Both the position numbers and the translations under genes were made by a program. Positions 1 to 4,987 of a stretch of DNA of 7,801 bases are shown here, one piece after another (position 1 is the first letter of the stretch; the number at the start of each line of letters is the position of its first letter). The notes below the pieces were generated by a model. That model ran no database searches. It saw only the letters and a program-made list of their open reading frames with translations, and had not been told where the DNA came from. The DNA is from DAOPZC01 sp035353175 (GTDB lineage Bacteria > Verrucomicrobiota > Kiritimatiellia > RFP12 > UBA1067), in contig DAOPZC010000123.1 in assembly GCA_035353175.1 (NCBI GenBank), positions 1-7,801 on the forward strand, written 5' to 3'.

Positions 1-2
1 CG

Positions 3-1028
3 GAGAACGTGACCGAGACCGCCAAGGCGCGGGTGACCGCGTGGTCCGTGGACGCGCCGCCGCTTTACTGCGCGGTGGATGTGGTCGGCGGTACGGCCAC
101 GAATGTGTATCCCGTCTATTATTACGCCAGCGCGGAGGCCGTGCCGGAGGGCGTGACCAACGGCCTCTACAAGACCACGCGCATCCTGATGCGCAAGATC
201 CCGGCGACGGGCGCGGGCGGCTTCAAGATGGGCTCGCCCTCCAACGAGACCGGCCGCGACGCCACCCGCGAGGACTGGCACGACGTGGTTCTGACCAAGG
301 ACTACTACGCGGGCGTCTACGAGGTGACGCAGAGCCAGTGGCAGCAGGTGATGGGCGACGTGCGGTCGTGGCCTGCGAAGTGGAGCAACAACGACTACAG
401 GCTGACCCGCCCTGTGGAGCAGGTCTCGTACTACGACATTCGCGAGAACATCAACAACACGGACGACGCGGCCGTGGACTGGCCCGCGAACGACTTAGTG
501 ACGGCAGGCTCCTTCATGGGGCGGCTGCGGACCAAGACCGGACTGGCGGGGTTCGATCTGCCGACCGACGCGCAGTGGGAGTACGCCTGCCGCGCGGGCA
601 CGTCCGGGGCGCTGAACGACGGCACGGCGAACCTGACGAACACCGCGTCCGACGCGCGGCTGGATCTGTTGGGACGTTACCAGTACGACGGCGGCAAGGT
701 GTGGAACGGCACGGCGTGGGTCGATCCCGCGACGGACTGCACCACGGCGAACGCCACGGCGGAGGTGGGGTCGTACCTGCCGAACGCGTGGGGCCTGTAT
801 GACATGCACGGCAACGTGTGGGAGTGGTGCCTGGACTGGTACGCCGGGAATCTCGGGACGGGCGCGGTTTCCGATCCCGAGGGGGCGGTTTCGGGTTCGG
901 GCCGCGTGGATCGGGGCGGCAGGTGGACCAACCCCGCGTCGTACTGCCGTTCGGCGTTTCGCGACAGCTACGGCCCGTCGGCCCGGACCAACGGCCTCGG
1001 CTTCCGCCTTGTGAGGACCCTGCCCTGA
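3..1028 (+). CDS. DGR variable protein with FGE-sulfatase (C-type-lectin-like) domain, 5' partial
   Basis: This is the diversified target protein of the DGR. The frame is open to the left edge, so the first in-window start (GTG at 9) is probably internal and the true N-terminus lies outside. Residues are numbered from that GTG. The FGE/SUMF1-like domain begins near GFKMGS (71-76) and continues through EVTQSQW (105-111), a LPTDAQWEYACRAGT block (184-198) and GLYDMHGNVWEWC (262-274). It ends in the RGG-W...CRSAFR...GFRLVR segment (303-336), which is the VR. Catalytic FGEs use two cysteines in this last segment. Only one (C312) is visible here, so I infer a ligand-binding scaffold and not an active formylglycine-generating enzyme. 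Residues 1-65 are an unassigned tyrosine-rich N-terminal stretch. The ligand is unknown. The product is probably surface-exposed or secreted by family analogy, but the signal peptide would be outside the window. Confidence is high for the domain and the DGR role. Confidence 0.93.
   Translation, partial: ENVTETAKARVTAWSVDAPPLYCAVDVVGGTATNVYPVYYYASAEAVPEGVTNGLYKTTRILMRKIPATGAGGFKMGSPSNETGRDATREDWHDVVLTKDYYAGVYEVTQSQWQQVMGDVRSWPAKWSNNDYRLTRPVEQVSYYDIRENINNTDDAAVDWPANDLVTAGSFMGRLRTKTGLAGFDLPTDAQWEYACRAGTSGALNDGTANLTNTASDARLDLLGRYQYDGGKVWNGTAWVDPATDCTTANATAEVGSYLPNAWGLYDMHGNVWEWCLDWYAGNLGTGAVSDPEGAVSGSGRVDRGGRWTNPASYCRSAFRDSYGPSARTNGLGFRLVRTLP
879..1015 (+). repeat. DGR variable repeat (VR)
   Basis: This 137-bp segment aligns without gaps to 2844-2980 (offset 1965). 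It ends 13 bp before the variable protein's stop. The two copies differ at 21 positions. Nineteen are at TR adenines: VR 881, 889, 900, 901, 909, 911, 928, 933, 942, 958, 963, 967, 969, 981, 982, 988, 993, 994 and 996. The two others are 923 (TR C, VR G) and 1010 (TR C, VR T). The adenine changes go to G, T and C alike. They alter 14 codons: D to V, N to G, K to D, N to T, T to P, N to Y, Y to F, N to D, N to S, N to Y, N to A, N to T, N to G and I to L. The last part (about 998-1015) is GC-rich, nearly free of change, and is the likely initiation-of-mutagenic-homing (IMH) site. Confidence 0.95.
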
Positions 1029-1052
1029 CCTGGCCCGGCAGGGCCTCCCAAG

Positions 1053-1070
1053 CTCCCCCGGGAGGGGGAG
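1053..1070 (+). promoter_or_regulatory. GC hairpin/cruciform downstream of the VR
   Basis: A perfect 7-bp stem (CTCCCCC at 1053-1059, GGGGGAG at 1064-1070) closes a GGGA tetraloop. It begins 24 bp past the variable protein's stop and about 37 bp past the end of the IMH-like segment. In the Bordetella phage DGR, a short hairpin with a 4-nt loop of GRNA type just after the VR is needed for efficient homing, and GGGA fits GRNA. The distance here is longer than in the phage. A transcription terminator is less likely because no T-run follows. Confidence 0.55.
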
Positions 1071-1154
1071 AAGCCGCCGGGGCGCGCGGCGGGCGCGAGG
1101 GCGGCAGCCCGCGCCCGACCGCGACGCGCCGACGGCTCTTGCGGGGGGGTTGCG

Positions 1155-1175
1155 CAGGGGGCGGCCAGCCCCCTG
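1155..1175 (+). other. 8-bp GC stem-loop between variable protein and accessory gene
   Basis: CAGGGGGC (1155-1162) pairs perfectly with GCCCCCTG (1168-1175) around a 5-nt GGCCA loop. No T-run follows, so it is not a classical terminator. The 244-bp gap 1029-1272 holds this hairpin, the 1053-1070 hairpin and a weaker stem near 1022-1044 overlapping the upstream stop. I see no convincing promoter there. The hairpin could separate expression of the variable protein from the downstream HRDC-RT pair. Confidence 0.35.
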
Positions 1176-1272
1176 CGGATAAGGGGCTGGACACGACGGC
1201 AGAGCGGACGGCAGGATAAGGGAGCCGACAGAGAAGAATGATCCAGAAAACGGCGGAAAGGGCGCGGGCGGT

Positions 1273-1824
1273 ATGGACGTGCGGGTGATCACGCTGAGGT
1301 ATCAGGAGGGGCTTCAGGGCTTCCCGGAGGAGGCGCTGAGACGGGCGATCTCCGGGCGGGAGGTGCTGGAGGCGCGCGAGCATTTCTTCATGCACGGGAA
1401 CGTGCCGCACTTGGCGCTGACGCTGCTGATGGGGGACGCCCCGGCGGACGGCGACGGGTTCCGCCGCCGCGCGGGGCCTGACCCGGAGGAGGGGCTGGAG
1501 GAGGCGCGGCGTCCGCTGTACCGCGACCTGAAGCGCTGGCGCAACGACCGGGCGCGGGCGGACGGGAAGCCGGCGTACGCGGTCGCGCGGAACGCGCAGC
1601 TTGCGGAGATCGCGCGGCTGGTGCCGCGCTCGCTGGCGGGGCTGAAGGAGATCGAGGGCATCGGCGAGGCATTCTGCCGGGACTACGGGGCGGAGGTGTT
1701 GGGTCTGATGCCGGACGTGACCGCGCCCGCGCCTGAGAAGGAAGGGGCGGACGGCGGCGGGGCGGGTGATGAAAGCTCAACGCTCAACGCTGATGTTGAA
1801 GCCGGGGAGGCGGGGTCGTTGTGA
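1273..1824 (+). CDS. DGR accessory protein with HRDC domain (Avd replacement)
   Basis: This 183-aa protein lies between the variable protein and the RT. Residues 1-53 form a compact N-terminal block (VRVITLRYQEGLQGFPEEAL, then a GREVLEAREHFF stretch and PHLALTLLM). Residues about 80-146 look like an HRDC domain, the helical nucleic-acid-binding module of RecQ and RNase D, with the helix starting RPLYRDLKRWR, the middle ARLVPRSLAGLKEIEGIG and the closing YGAEVLGLM. Residues 147-183 are a low-complexity acidic tail. HRDC proteins are a known alternative accessory in some DGRs that lack the Avd four-helix-bundle protein, where they are thought to help the RT or bind TR RNA/cDNA. The ATG at 1273 has only a modest purine-rich stretch upstream. 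The gene overlaps the RT start by 4 bp (GTGA), so translation is probably coupled. The role is inferred from the domain and position. Confidence 0.85.
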   Translation: MDVRVITLRYQEGLQGFPEEALRRAISGREVLEAREHFFMHGNVPHLALTLLMGDAPADGDGFRRRAGPDPEEGLEEARRPLYRDLKRWRNDRARADGKPAYAVARNAQLAEIARLVPRSLAGLKEIEGIGEAFCRDYGAEVLGLMPDVTAPAPEKEGADGGGAGDESSTLNADVEAGEAGSL

Positions 1825-3089
1825 GATCGTACGGACAGCTTTGGGAGCGGGTCGCGTCGCCGGAGAATCTGTCGGCGGCGCTGGGGCGCGTGATGAAGGG
1901 GCGCGGCGCCAAGCGGGACGTGGCGGCGTTCGCGGCGCGACGGGAAGAGGAGTTGGCGGCGCTGCGGGCGGATCTGCTGTCTGGCGCGTGGCGTCCGGGG
2001 CCGTACGGGCAGTTCCGTTTGACGGACCCGAAGCCGCGCACGATCAGTTGCGCGCCGGTGCGGGACAGGGTGGCGCACCACGCGCTGTGCGGCGTGATCG
2101 CGCCCTTGCTGGAGATGGGGTTCTCGGAGGATTGCTATGCGTGCCGCGTTGGAAAGGGCACGCACCGGGCGGCGGCGCGGGCGCGGGAGTTGGTGCGGCG
2201 GAACGCGTGGGCGTGCAAGCTGGACATCCGGCACTACTTCGACAGCGTCCCGCATGACCGGCTCTTGGAACTGCTGCTGCCGATATTCCGGGAGAAGGAG
2301 GTCTGTCGGATGATCGAGGTGATCGTGCGGCAGCCGGTGCCGGGACTGCCGGAGGGGCGCGGGCTGCCCATCGGTAACCTGACGAGCCAGTGGTTCGCCA
2401 ACTTCTACCTCTCGGGGCTGGACCATTACGCTAAAGAGACGCTGAAGGCTCCGGGCTACATCCGTTACATGGACGACATCGTCCTTTTCGCGGACGGAAA
2501 GACCGAAATATGGCGGCTGCACGACGGCGTGTGCGAATGGGTCGAGAGGGAGCGCGGGCTGGAGATCAAGGGCGAGCGGACAGTGACCGCGCCGGTGACG
2601 GAGGGGCTGGCGTTTCTGGGGCTTCGGATCTTCCCCGGGGGGTGGCGTTTCCAGAGGACGAGTCTGTTGCGGACGCGGAGGAAGTTCAGGCTGCGGGAAC
2701 GTCAGTATCTGGCCGGGGAGATCGGAGGGGCGCGGTTGGCGATGTGCGCGGCGGCAGCCGAAGGAGGGGTGCGCTGGTACGGGTTCCGGGGGATTTTGCA
2801 GTCGCTCGGGGTCGAGGACTCCGAAGGAATTTGGGCGGGCGGAGAAGGGGCGGATTCGGGTTCGAACCGCGTGAAACGGGGCGGCAGCTGGAACAACACC
2901 GCGTCGAACTGCCGTTCGGCGTATCGCAACAACAACGGCCCGTCGAACCGGAACAACAACATCGGCTTCCGCCTCGTGAGCACCATGCGGCCAAAAGGAC
3001 AAGCAGGGTCCCATCCGCCGGCGCCCGCGCCTCGCTCAGGCGGGGACGAACAGGCCCGGCTCCGGGCGGCCGGTAGTCCCTCCGTTTGA
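1821..3089 (+). CDS. DGR reverse transcriptase with in-frame TR-encoded tail
   Basis: This RT copies the TR RNA into adenine-mutated cDNA for retrohoming into the VR. The GTG start at 1821 overlaps the HRDC stop. In the 422-aa product, the palm motif with the first catalytic Asp is KLDIRHYF (D135). The DGR-type motif is PIGNLTSQ (183-190), matching the (I/L/V)GxxxSQ signature of low-fidelity DGR RTs. The catalytic box is YMDD (216-219), and LGLRIFP (266-272) follows. The thumb ends near residue 325. From about 340 to 387 the frame runs through the TR and encodes GSNRVKRGGSWNNTAS, CRSAYRNNN and IGFRLV, an Asn-rich copy of the variable protein's C-terminus. A further ~35 residues, rich in Pro, Gly and Ala, precede the stop. 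The RT core is therefore about 330 aa, normal for DGR RTs, and the tail is probably a by-product of TR placement. The tail might also be non-essential or translated but unfolded. Confidence 0.93.
   Translation: MRSYGQLWERVASPENLSAALGRVMKGRGAKRDVAAFAARREEELAALRADLLSGAWRPGPYGQFRLTDPKPRTISCAPVRDRVAHHALCGVIAPLLEMGFSEDCYACRVGKGTHRAAARARELVRRNAWACKLDIRHYFDSVPHDRLLELLLPIFREKEVCRMIEVIVRQPVPGLPEGRGLPIGNLTSQWFANFYLSGLDHYAKETLKAPGYIRYMDDIVLFADGKTEIWRLHDGVCEWVERERGLEIKGERTVTAPVTEGLAFLGLRIFPGGWRFQRTSLLRTRRKFRLRERQYLAGEIGGARLAMCAAAAEGGVRWYGFRGILQSLGVEDSEGIWAGGEGADSGSNRVKRGGSWNNTASNCRSAYRNNNGPSNRNNNIGFRLVSTMRPKGQAGSHPPAPAPRSGGDEQARLRAAGSPSV
2844..2980 (+). repeat. DGR template repeat (TR), inside the RT reading frame
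   Basis: This is the unmutated donor copy for the VR. It has eleven AAC codons (2865, 2892, 2895, 2907, 2928, 2931, 2934, 2946, 2952, 2955 and 2958), nine of which differ in the VR. Of 31 adenines between 2846 and 2961, nineteen are substituted in the VR and twelve are not. AAC codons are the usual DGR design, since mutating both adenines samples many residues without making a stop. The 3' end (2963-2980) is the IMH* counterpart, differing from the VR by C at 2975. The repeat is in the RT frame and the VR is in the same frame in its own gene, so both encode the same fold segment. Confidence 0.95.
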
Positions 3090-3157
3090 GGCGGGGCAAA
3101 AGCCGTGCCGGGGCCTTTTCAACCGGTTAAAAACAGAGAAACGAAAGGAACCAAACG

Positions 3158-3394
3158 ATGAAAACGGCAAACGGAATGATGGCCGCGCTGGCGGCGGGGG
3201 CGCTGCTGGCGGGGCTGGCGGGCGCTGAGGTGAGCGCGGTGTCGGACGCGGCGGCGCTGGACACGCGCAGCTTCTCGGCGGTGGCGGCGGTGGAGGATGA
3301 GGGCATGGATACGCGCGGCTTCACGGAGGACTGGTCGGGACCGGTCAAATTGAACACCAAAATGAGATCGGGCACGATGGTGCTGGTGCGGTAG
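3158..3394 (+). CDS. small predicted secreted protein, unknown function
   Basis: I do not recognise this 78-aa product. Its N-terminus has a signal-peptide pattern: a short charged start (MKTANG), a long Ala/Leu/Gly hydrophobic stretch (residues 7-22) and an Ala-Gly-Ala cleavage-like site near residue 23. The mature part is about 55 aa with two related motifs, LDTRSF (35-40) and MDTRGF (50-55), then DWSGPVKLNTK. An AAAGGA ribosome site lies about 8 bp before the ATG. It begins 69 bp after the RT stop and is followed about 105 bp later by a strong terminator, so it may be its own transcript or the last gene of the DGR operon. It could be the remnant of a longer exported protein. It is GC-rich like the DGR region, unlike the DNA further right. 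Confidence is moderate that it is expressed. Confidence 0.6.
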   Translation: MKTANGMMAALAAGALLAGLAGAEVSAVSDAAALDTRSFSAVAAVEDEGMDTRGFTEDWSGPVKLNTKMRSGTMVLVR

Positions 3395-3434
3395 CAGATG
3401 CCGTGGCGTGCGTATGGTACCGTGAGGGGAGGGT

Positions 3435-3468
3435 ATTGCGGATGTGATGGGGAAGGCTCCACCGCAAT
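3435..3468 (+). other. stem-loop with nested inner pairing
   Basis: ATTGCGG (3435-3441) and CCGCAAT (3462-3468) pair perfectly over 7 bp. The 20-nt loop contains a shorter GGA/TCC stem. No T-run follows. Together with the 3499-3534 hairpin it makes 3395-3674 a structured non-coding stretch just upstream of the IS110 fragment. Its function is unknown. Confidence 0.35.
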
Positions 3469-3498
3469 GATAAGGCTTGTTTCGCTGGCGCCACACTG

Positions 3499-3534
3499 CG
3501 CCCTGGGCCGGGGCAACCCGGCCCAGGGCGTTTT
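3499..3534 (+). terminator. Rho-independent terminator
   Basis: A perfect 14-bp stem (3499-3512 with 3517-3530), very GC-rich, is capped by a GCAA (GNRA) tetraloop and followed by TTTT. It sits about 105 bp past the stop of the small secreted-protein gene and is the most likely end of that transcript. With its short T-run it could also be a structured leader element of the IS110 unit, but terminator is the simplest reading. Confidence 0.75.
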
Positions 3535-3674
3535 GGGCAGGGAAGGGGTAACGCAGAGGCGCGGAGGGGTGGGAGAAGGTAAGATGAGAAGGCAGTTTTC
3601 CTTGTGAAAGGTTTTTGGCAAGATGCCACAAACTGAAAAAAGCATCCTGTCGGATGGGTACAAGGAGGACAAAG

Positions 3675-3814
3675 ATGAAGAAGGTCACCGTAATCGGTAT
3701 GGACATGGGAGACAAAAATCATAAGGCCATCGGGCTTTCGGAAGACGGCGAGATCATCGACCGCTGCGAGGTGCCTTGCACGCCGGAGGATGTGCGCGCT
3801 TACCTGGAGCGCTT
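3675..3814 (+). pseudogene. IS110-family transposase, N-terminal fragment
   Basis: The ATG at 3675 follows a strong AAGGAGG ribosome site. The first 47 codons match the start of IS110-family DEDD transposases: VIGMDMGDKNHKAIGLSEDG (with the first catalytic Asp in GMD), then a TPEDVRAYLERF helix. The rest of the ~300-400-aa protein is absent. Homology stops at 3814, where the 258-bp repeat starts, and the frame runs on through repeat sequence to a TAG at 3882-3884. The fragment is not functional. In IS110-group elements the bridge RNA is encoded upstream of this gene, so 3535-3674 may keep part of the element's left end. The remainder of the transposase is not found elsewhere in the window. 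Confidence 0.8.
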
Positions 3815-3909
3815 TCCGTACACATCCGACCCTCCGCAGTTCTCCGTGCAGGCGCACCCGCGCCCACACGCCCGAGAGGTTTAGCCTCTCCTGCTTGAAA
3901 ACGTTGGTT

Positions 3910-3938
3910 ATCCTACGTCTTGGGGTGCCCGCTGTCAA
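3910..3938 (-). promoter_or_regulatory. sigma70-type promoter inside repeat copy 1
   Basis: On the minus strand a consensus TTGACA (3933-3938) is followed after exactly 17 bp by TAGGAT (3910-3915). It sits 95 bp from the repeat's left edge, almost the same place as the promoter in copy 2, although the surrounding core has diverged. It would fire leftwards through the end of the repeat and antisense into the IS110 fragment. It contains no obvious gene, so it may make a short RNA. Confidence 0.65.
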
Positions 3939-3950
3939 CTCTCGGGCTCG

Positions 3951-3974
3951 AAAAACGGGCGCCGGACCCGCCCG
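3951..3974 (-). terminator. terminator-like hairpin in repeat copy 1
   Basis: On the minus strand CGGGCG (3969-3974) pairs with CGCCCG (3956-3961) over a 7-nt loop and is followed by TTTTT (3951-3955). An alternative outer stem pairs 3944-3950 with 3973-3979. It lies just upstream of the repeat's own minus-strand promoter and would insulate it from incoming transcription. Confidence 0.5.
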
Positions 3975-4083
3975 AGCCCCTTCAGCCACGTCCGCTACTT
4001 GTGACAGAAGCGCCTTTATCCGACTTTGCCGTATCCCGCGCCCGCAGGAAAACGCAGCTTGTACGTCCTATCCCTAAGACCGC

Positions 4084-4587
4084 AAGGGGCTTGTGCTCGG
4101 CATTTGCAACGGTTTTCAGGCTCTCGTCAAGCTCGGGCTGGTGCCGTTCGGCGAGGTGCGCGAGCTGAAAGCGGACAGTCCGACGCTGACATACAACAAC
4201 ATTGCCCGCCACGTGAGCTGTTATGTGAACACCAAGGTTGTCAGCAAGCTTTCCCCGTGGTTTGCCGAATGCGAGCTGGGCGAAATCCATACGATTCCCG
4301 TATCGCACGGAGAAGGCAAGTTCATTGCGCCCGAAAGTGTGATTCGGCAGCTCGAAAAGAATGGGCAGGTTGCCACGCAATATGTCGACTGTTCGGGCAA
4401 GCCCTCGGGCGAGATTCCGTTTAATCCGAATGGCTCGATGTGCGCGATTGAGGGCATTACGAGTCCCGACGGGCTTGTGCTCGGCAAAATGGGGCACAGT
4501 GAGCGTTTTGGGGTGAATGTCGGCAAGAATATTTCGGGCAACAAGTCGCAAGGGATATTTCGTTCCGGTGTCCGCTACTTCTGCTAA
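4084..4587 (+). pseudogene. purL: 3' fragment of phosphoribosylformylglycinamidine synthase (PurL, glutaminase domain)
   Basis: This encodes the last ~168 residues of PurL, the purine-pathway enzyme that makes FGAM from FGAR with glutamine as ammonia donor. Seen here: the glutaminase nucleophile block LGICNGFQ (Cys), the middle PVSHGEGKF and NPNGSMCAIEGI, and the His-Glu pair in GHSERFG. It ends with FRSGVRYF, typical of the natural C-terminus. The catalytic domain upstream is missing: the frame hits a stop at 4075-4077, and homology begins about 10 bp after the repeat ends. The GTG at 4093 lies inside the first glutaminase motif, so this is not a standalone PurQ. The fragment is too short to function. 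It is closed by a strong terminator at 4636-4666, so the 3' end looks natural. It is less GC-rich than the DGR. Confidence 0.85.
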
Positions 4588-4600
4588 AAGCCGCGAGGAC

Positions 4601-4694
4601 GCGTTTCTTTGGTGGTGGTGAATTTTAAAAATGTGAAAAGGCGTTCGTAAGAACGCCTTTTTTTTTGTAAATAAATTCACCACCAAAGAAACGC
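4601..4694. repeat. inverted repeat surrounding the purL terminator
   Basis: GCGTTTCTTTGGTGGTG and the bases after it (4601-4624) recur inverted at 4674-4694, with one 3-nt GTG insertion in the left arm. A second block, CTAAAAGCCGCGAGG (4584-4598), recurs inverted with one mismatch at 4776-4790, further out on the right side. The left side therefore looks like a shortened, inverted copy of the right side (4674-4790). The stop codon of purL falls inside the left block. On the right side, 4720-4748 can also fold into GGTGG/CCACC around GTGC/GCAC. Confidence 0.6.
4636..4666 (+). terminator. Rho-independent terminator of the purL fragment
   Basis: An 11-bp perfect stem (4636-4646 with 4651-4661) closes a GTAA tetraloop and runs into nine consecutive T. 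It lies 48 bp after the purL stop. Confidence 0.9.
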
Positions 4695-4830
4695 TCTCGG
4701 GCATCATTCGGTTTCCTCGGGTGGTCTGTGCATTAGCACTATCCCACCACTCGAAAACGCGAATCCTGCCTCGAGCCTCGCGACTTTTAGCCAGCTCACA
4801 CGTTGGTTCTAAGCCGAATTTATAATGCCG

Positions 4831-4859
4831 AAAGAAGTTCCAAACGGAACTTCTTTTTT
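4831..4859 (+). terminator. second Rho-independent terminator
   Basis: An 11-bp stem (4831-4841 with 4846-4856) has an AAAC loop and a T-run to 4859. No + strand gene lies between the purL terminator and this one. It either ends an unrecognised short transcript or is a remnant of a lost gene. A TATAAT box at 4821-4826 precedes it directly, without a convincing -35. The stretch 4588-4987 otherwise holds only the inverted-repeat blocks and a short AGCCAAG/CTTGGCT palindrome near 4904-4919. Confidence 0.7.
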
Positions 4860-4987
4860 GATTATTAAATTTGCCCAGAGGCGCACCCACGTTGCATTGG
4901 CGAAGCCAAGAGCTTGGCTAAAAGACGGTTTTTTCGGACTTGCGGACTTGATTCTTCCGTTCACCGAAAATAACTTTATTTTTTTAT

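Larger units (their letters stand above)
3815..4073. repeat. 258-bp dispersed repeat, copy 1
   Basis: This 259-bp unit pairs with 6270-6526 in direct orientation. The first ~56 bp differ at 3 positions and the last 71 bp (4003-4073) at 6. The core between is clearly homologous but diverged, with almost no length change. On the minus strand the order is: conserved 71-bp head, terminator-like hairpin, sigma70-type promoter, about 95 bp of predicted transcript, and the end of the unit. The left edge cuts the IS110 gene and the right edge cuts purL. No matching short direct repeat flanks this copy (CGCTT on the left, CTAAG on the right). No terminal inverted repeats or transposase are visible. 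Confidence 0.8.

Noticed and set aside
1683..3014. 443-aa open frame on the minus strand
   Set aside because: It lies antisense to the HRDC and RT genes. Its Arg/Pro/His-rich translation is what GC-rich coding DNA gives in reverse, and it contains no domain I recognise.
4093..4587. Standalone PurQ glutaminase starting at GTG 4093
   Set aside because: The start falls inside the nucleophile motif, leaving out the beginning of the domain. The sequence style is that of the PurL C-terminus, so a truncated gene is the better call.
4700..4800. tRNA-like fold on either strand
   Set aside because: A stem-loop is present, but no complete cloverleaf with a T-loop GTTCRA block and matching acceptor stem could be drawn.
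3982..4890. 302-aa open frame on the minus strand
   Set aside because: It runs antisense through purL, across two terminators and an inverted repeat, into repeat copy 1. The purL frame on the other strand has clear motifs, so this is a shadow.
4903..4920. Terminator for the serine hydrolase on the minus strand
   Set aside because: The AGCCAAG/CTTGGCT stem has a 2-nt centre and is followed on the minus strand by TTCGCC, not a T-run.
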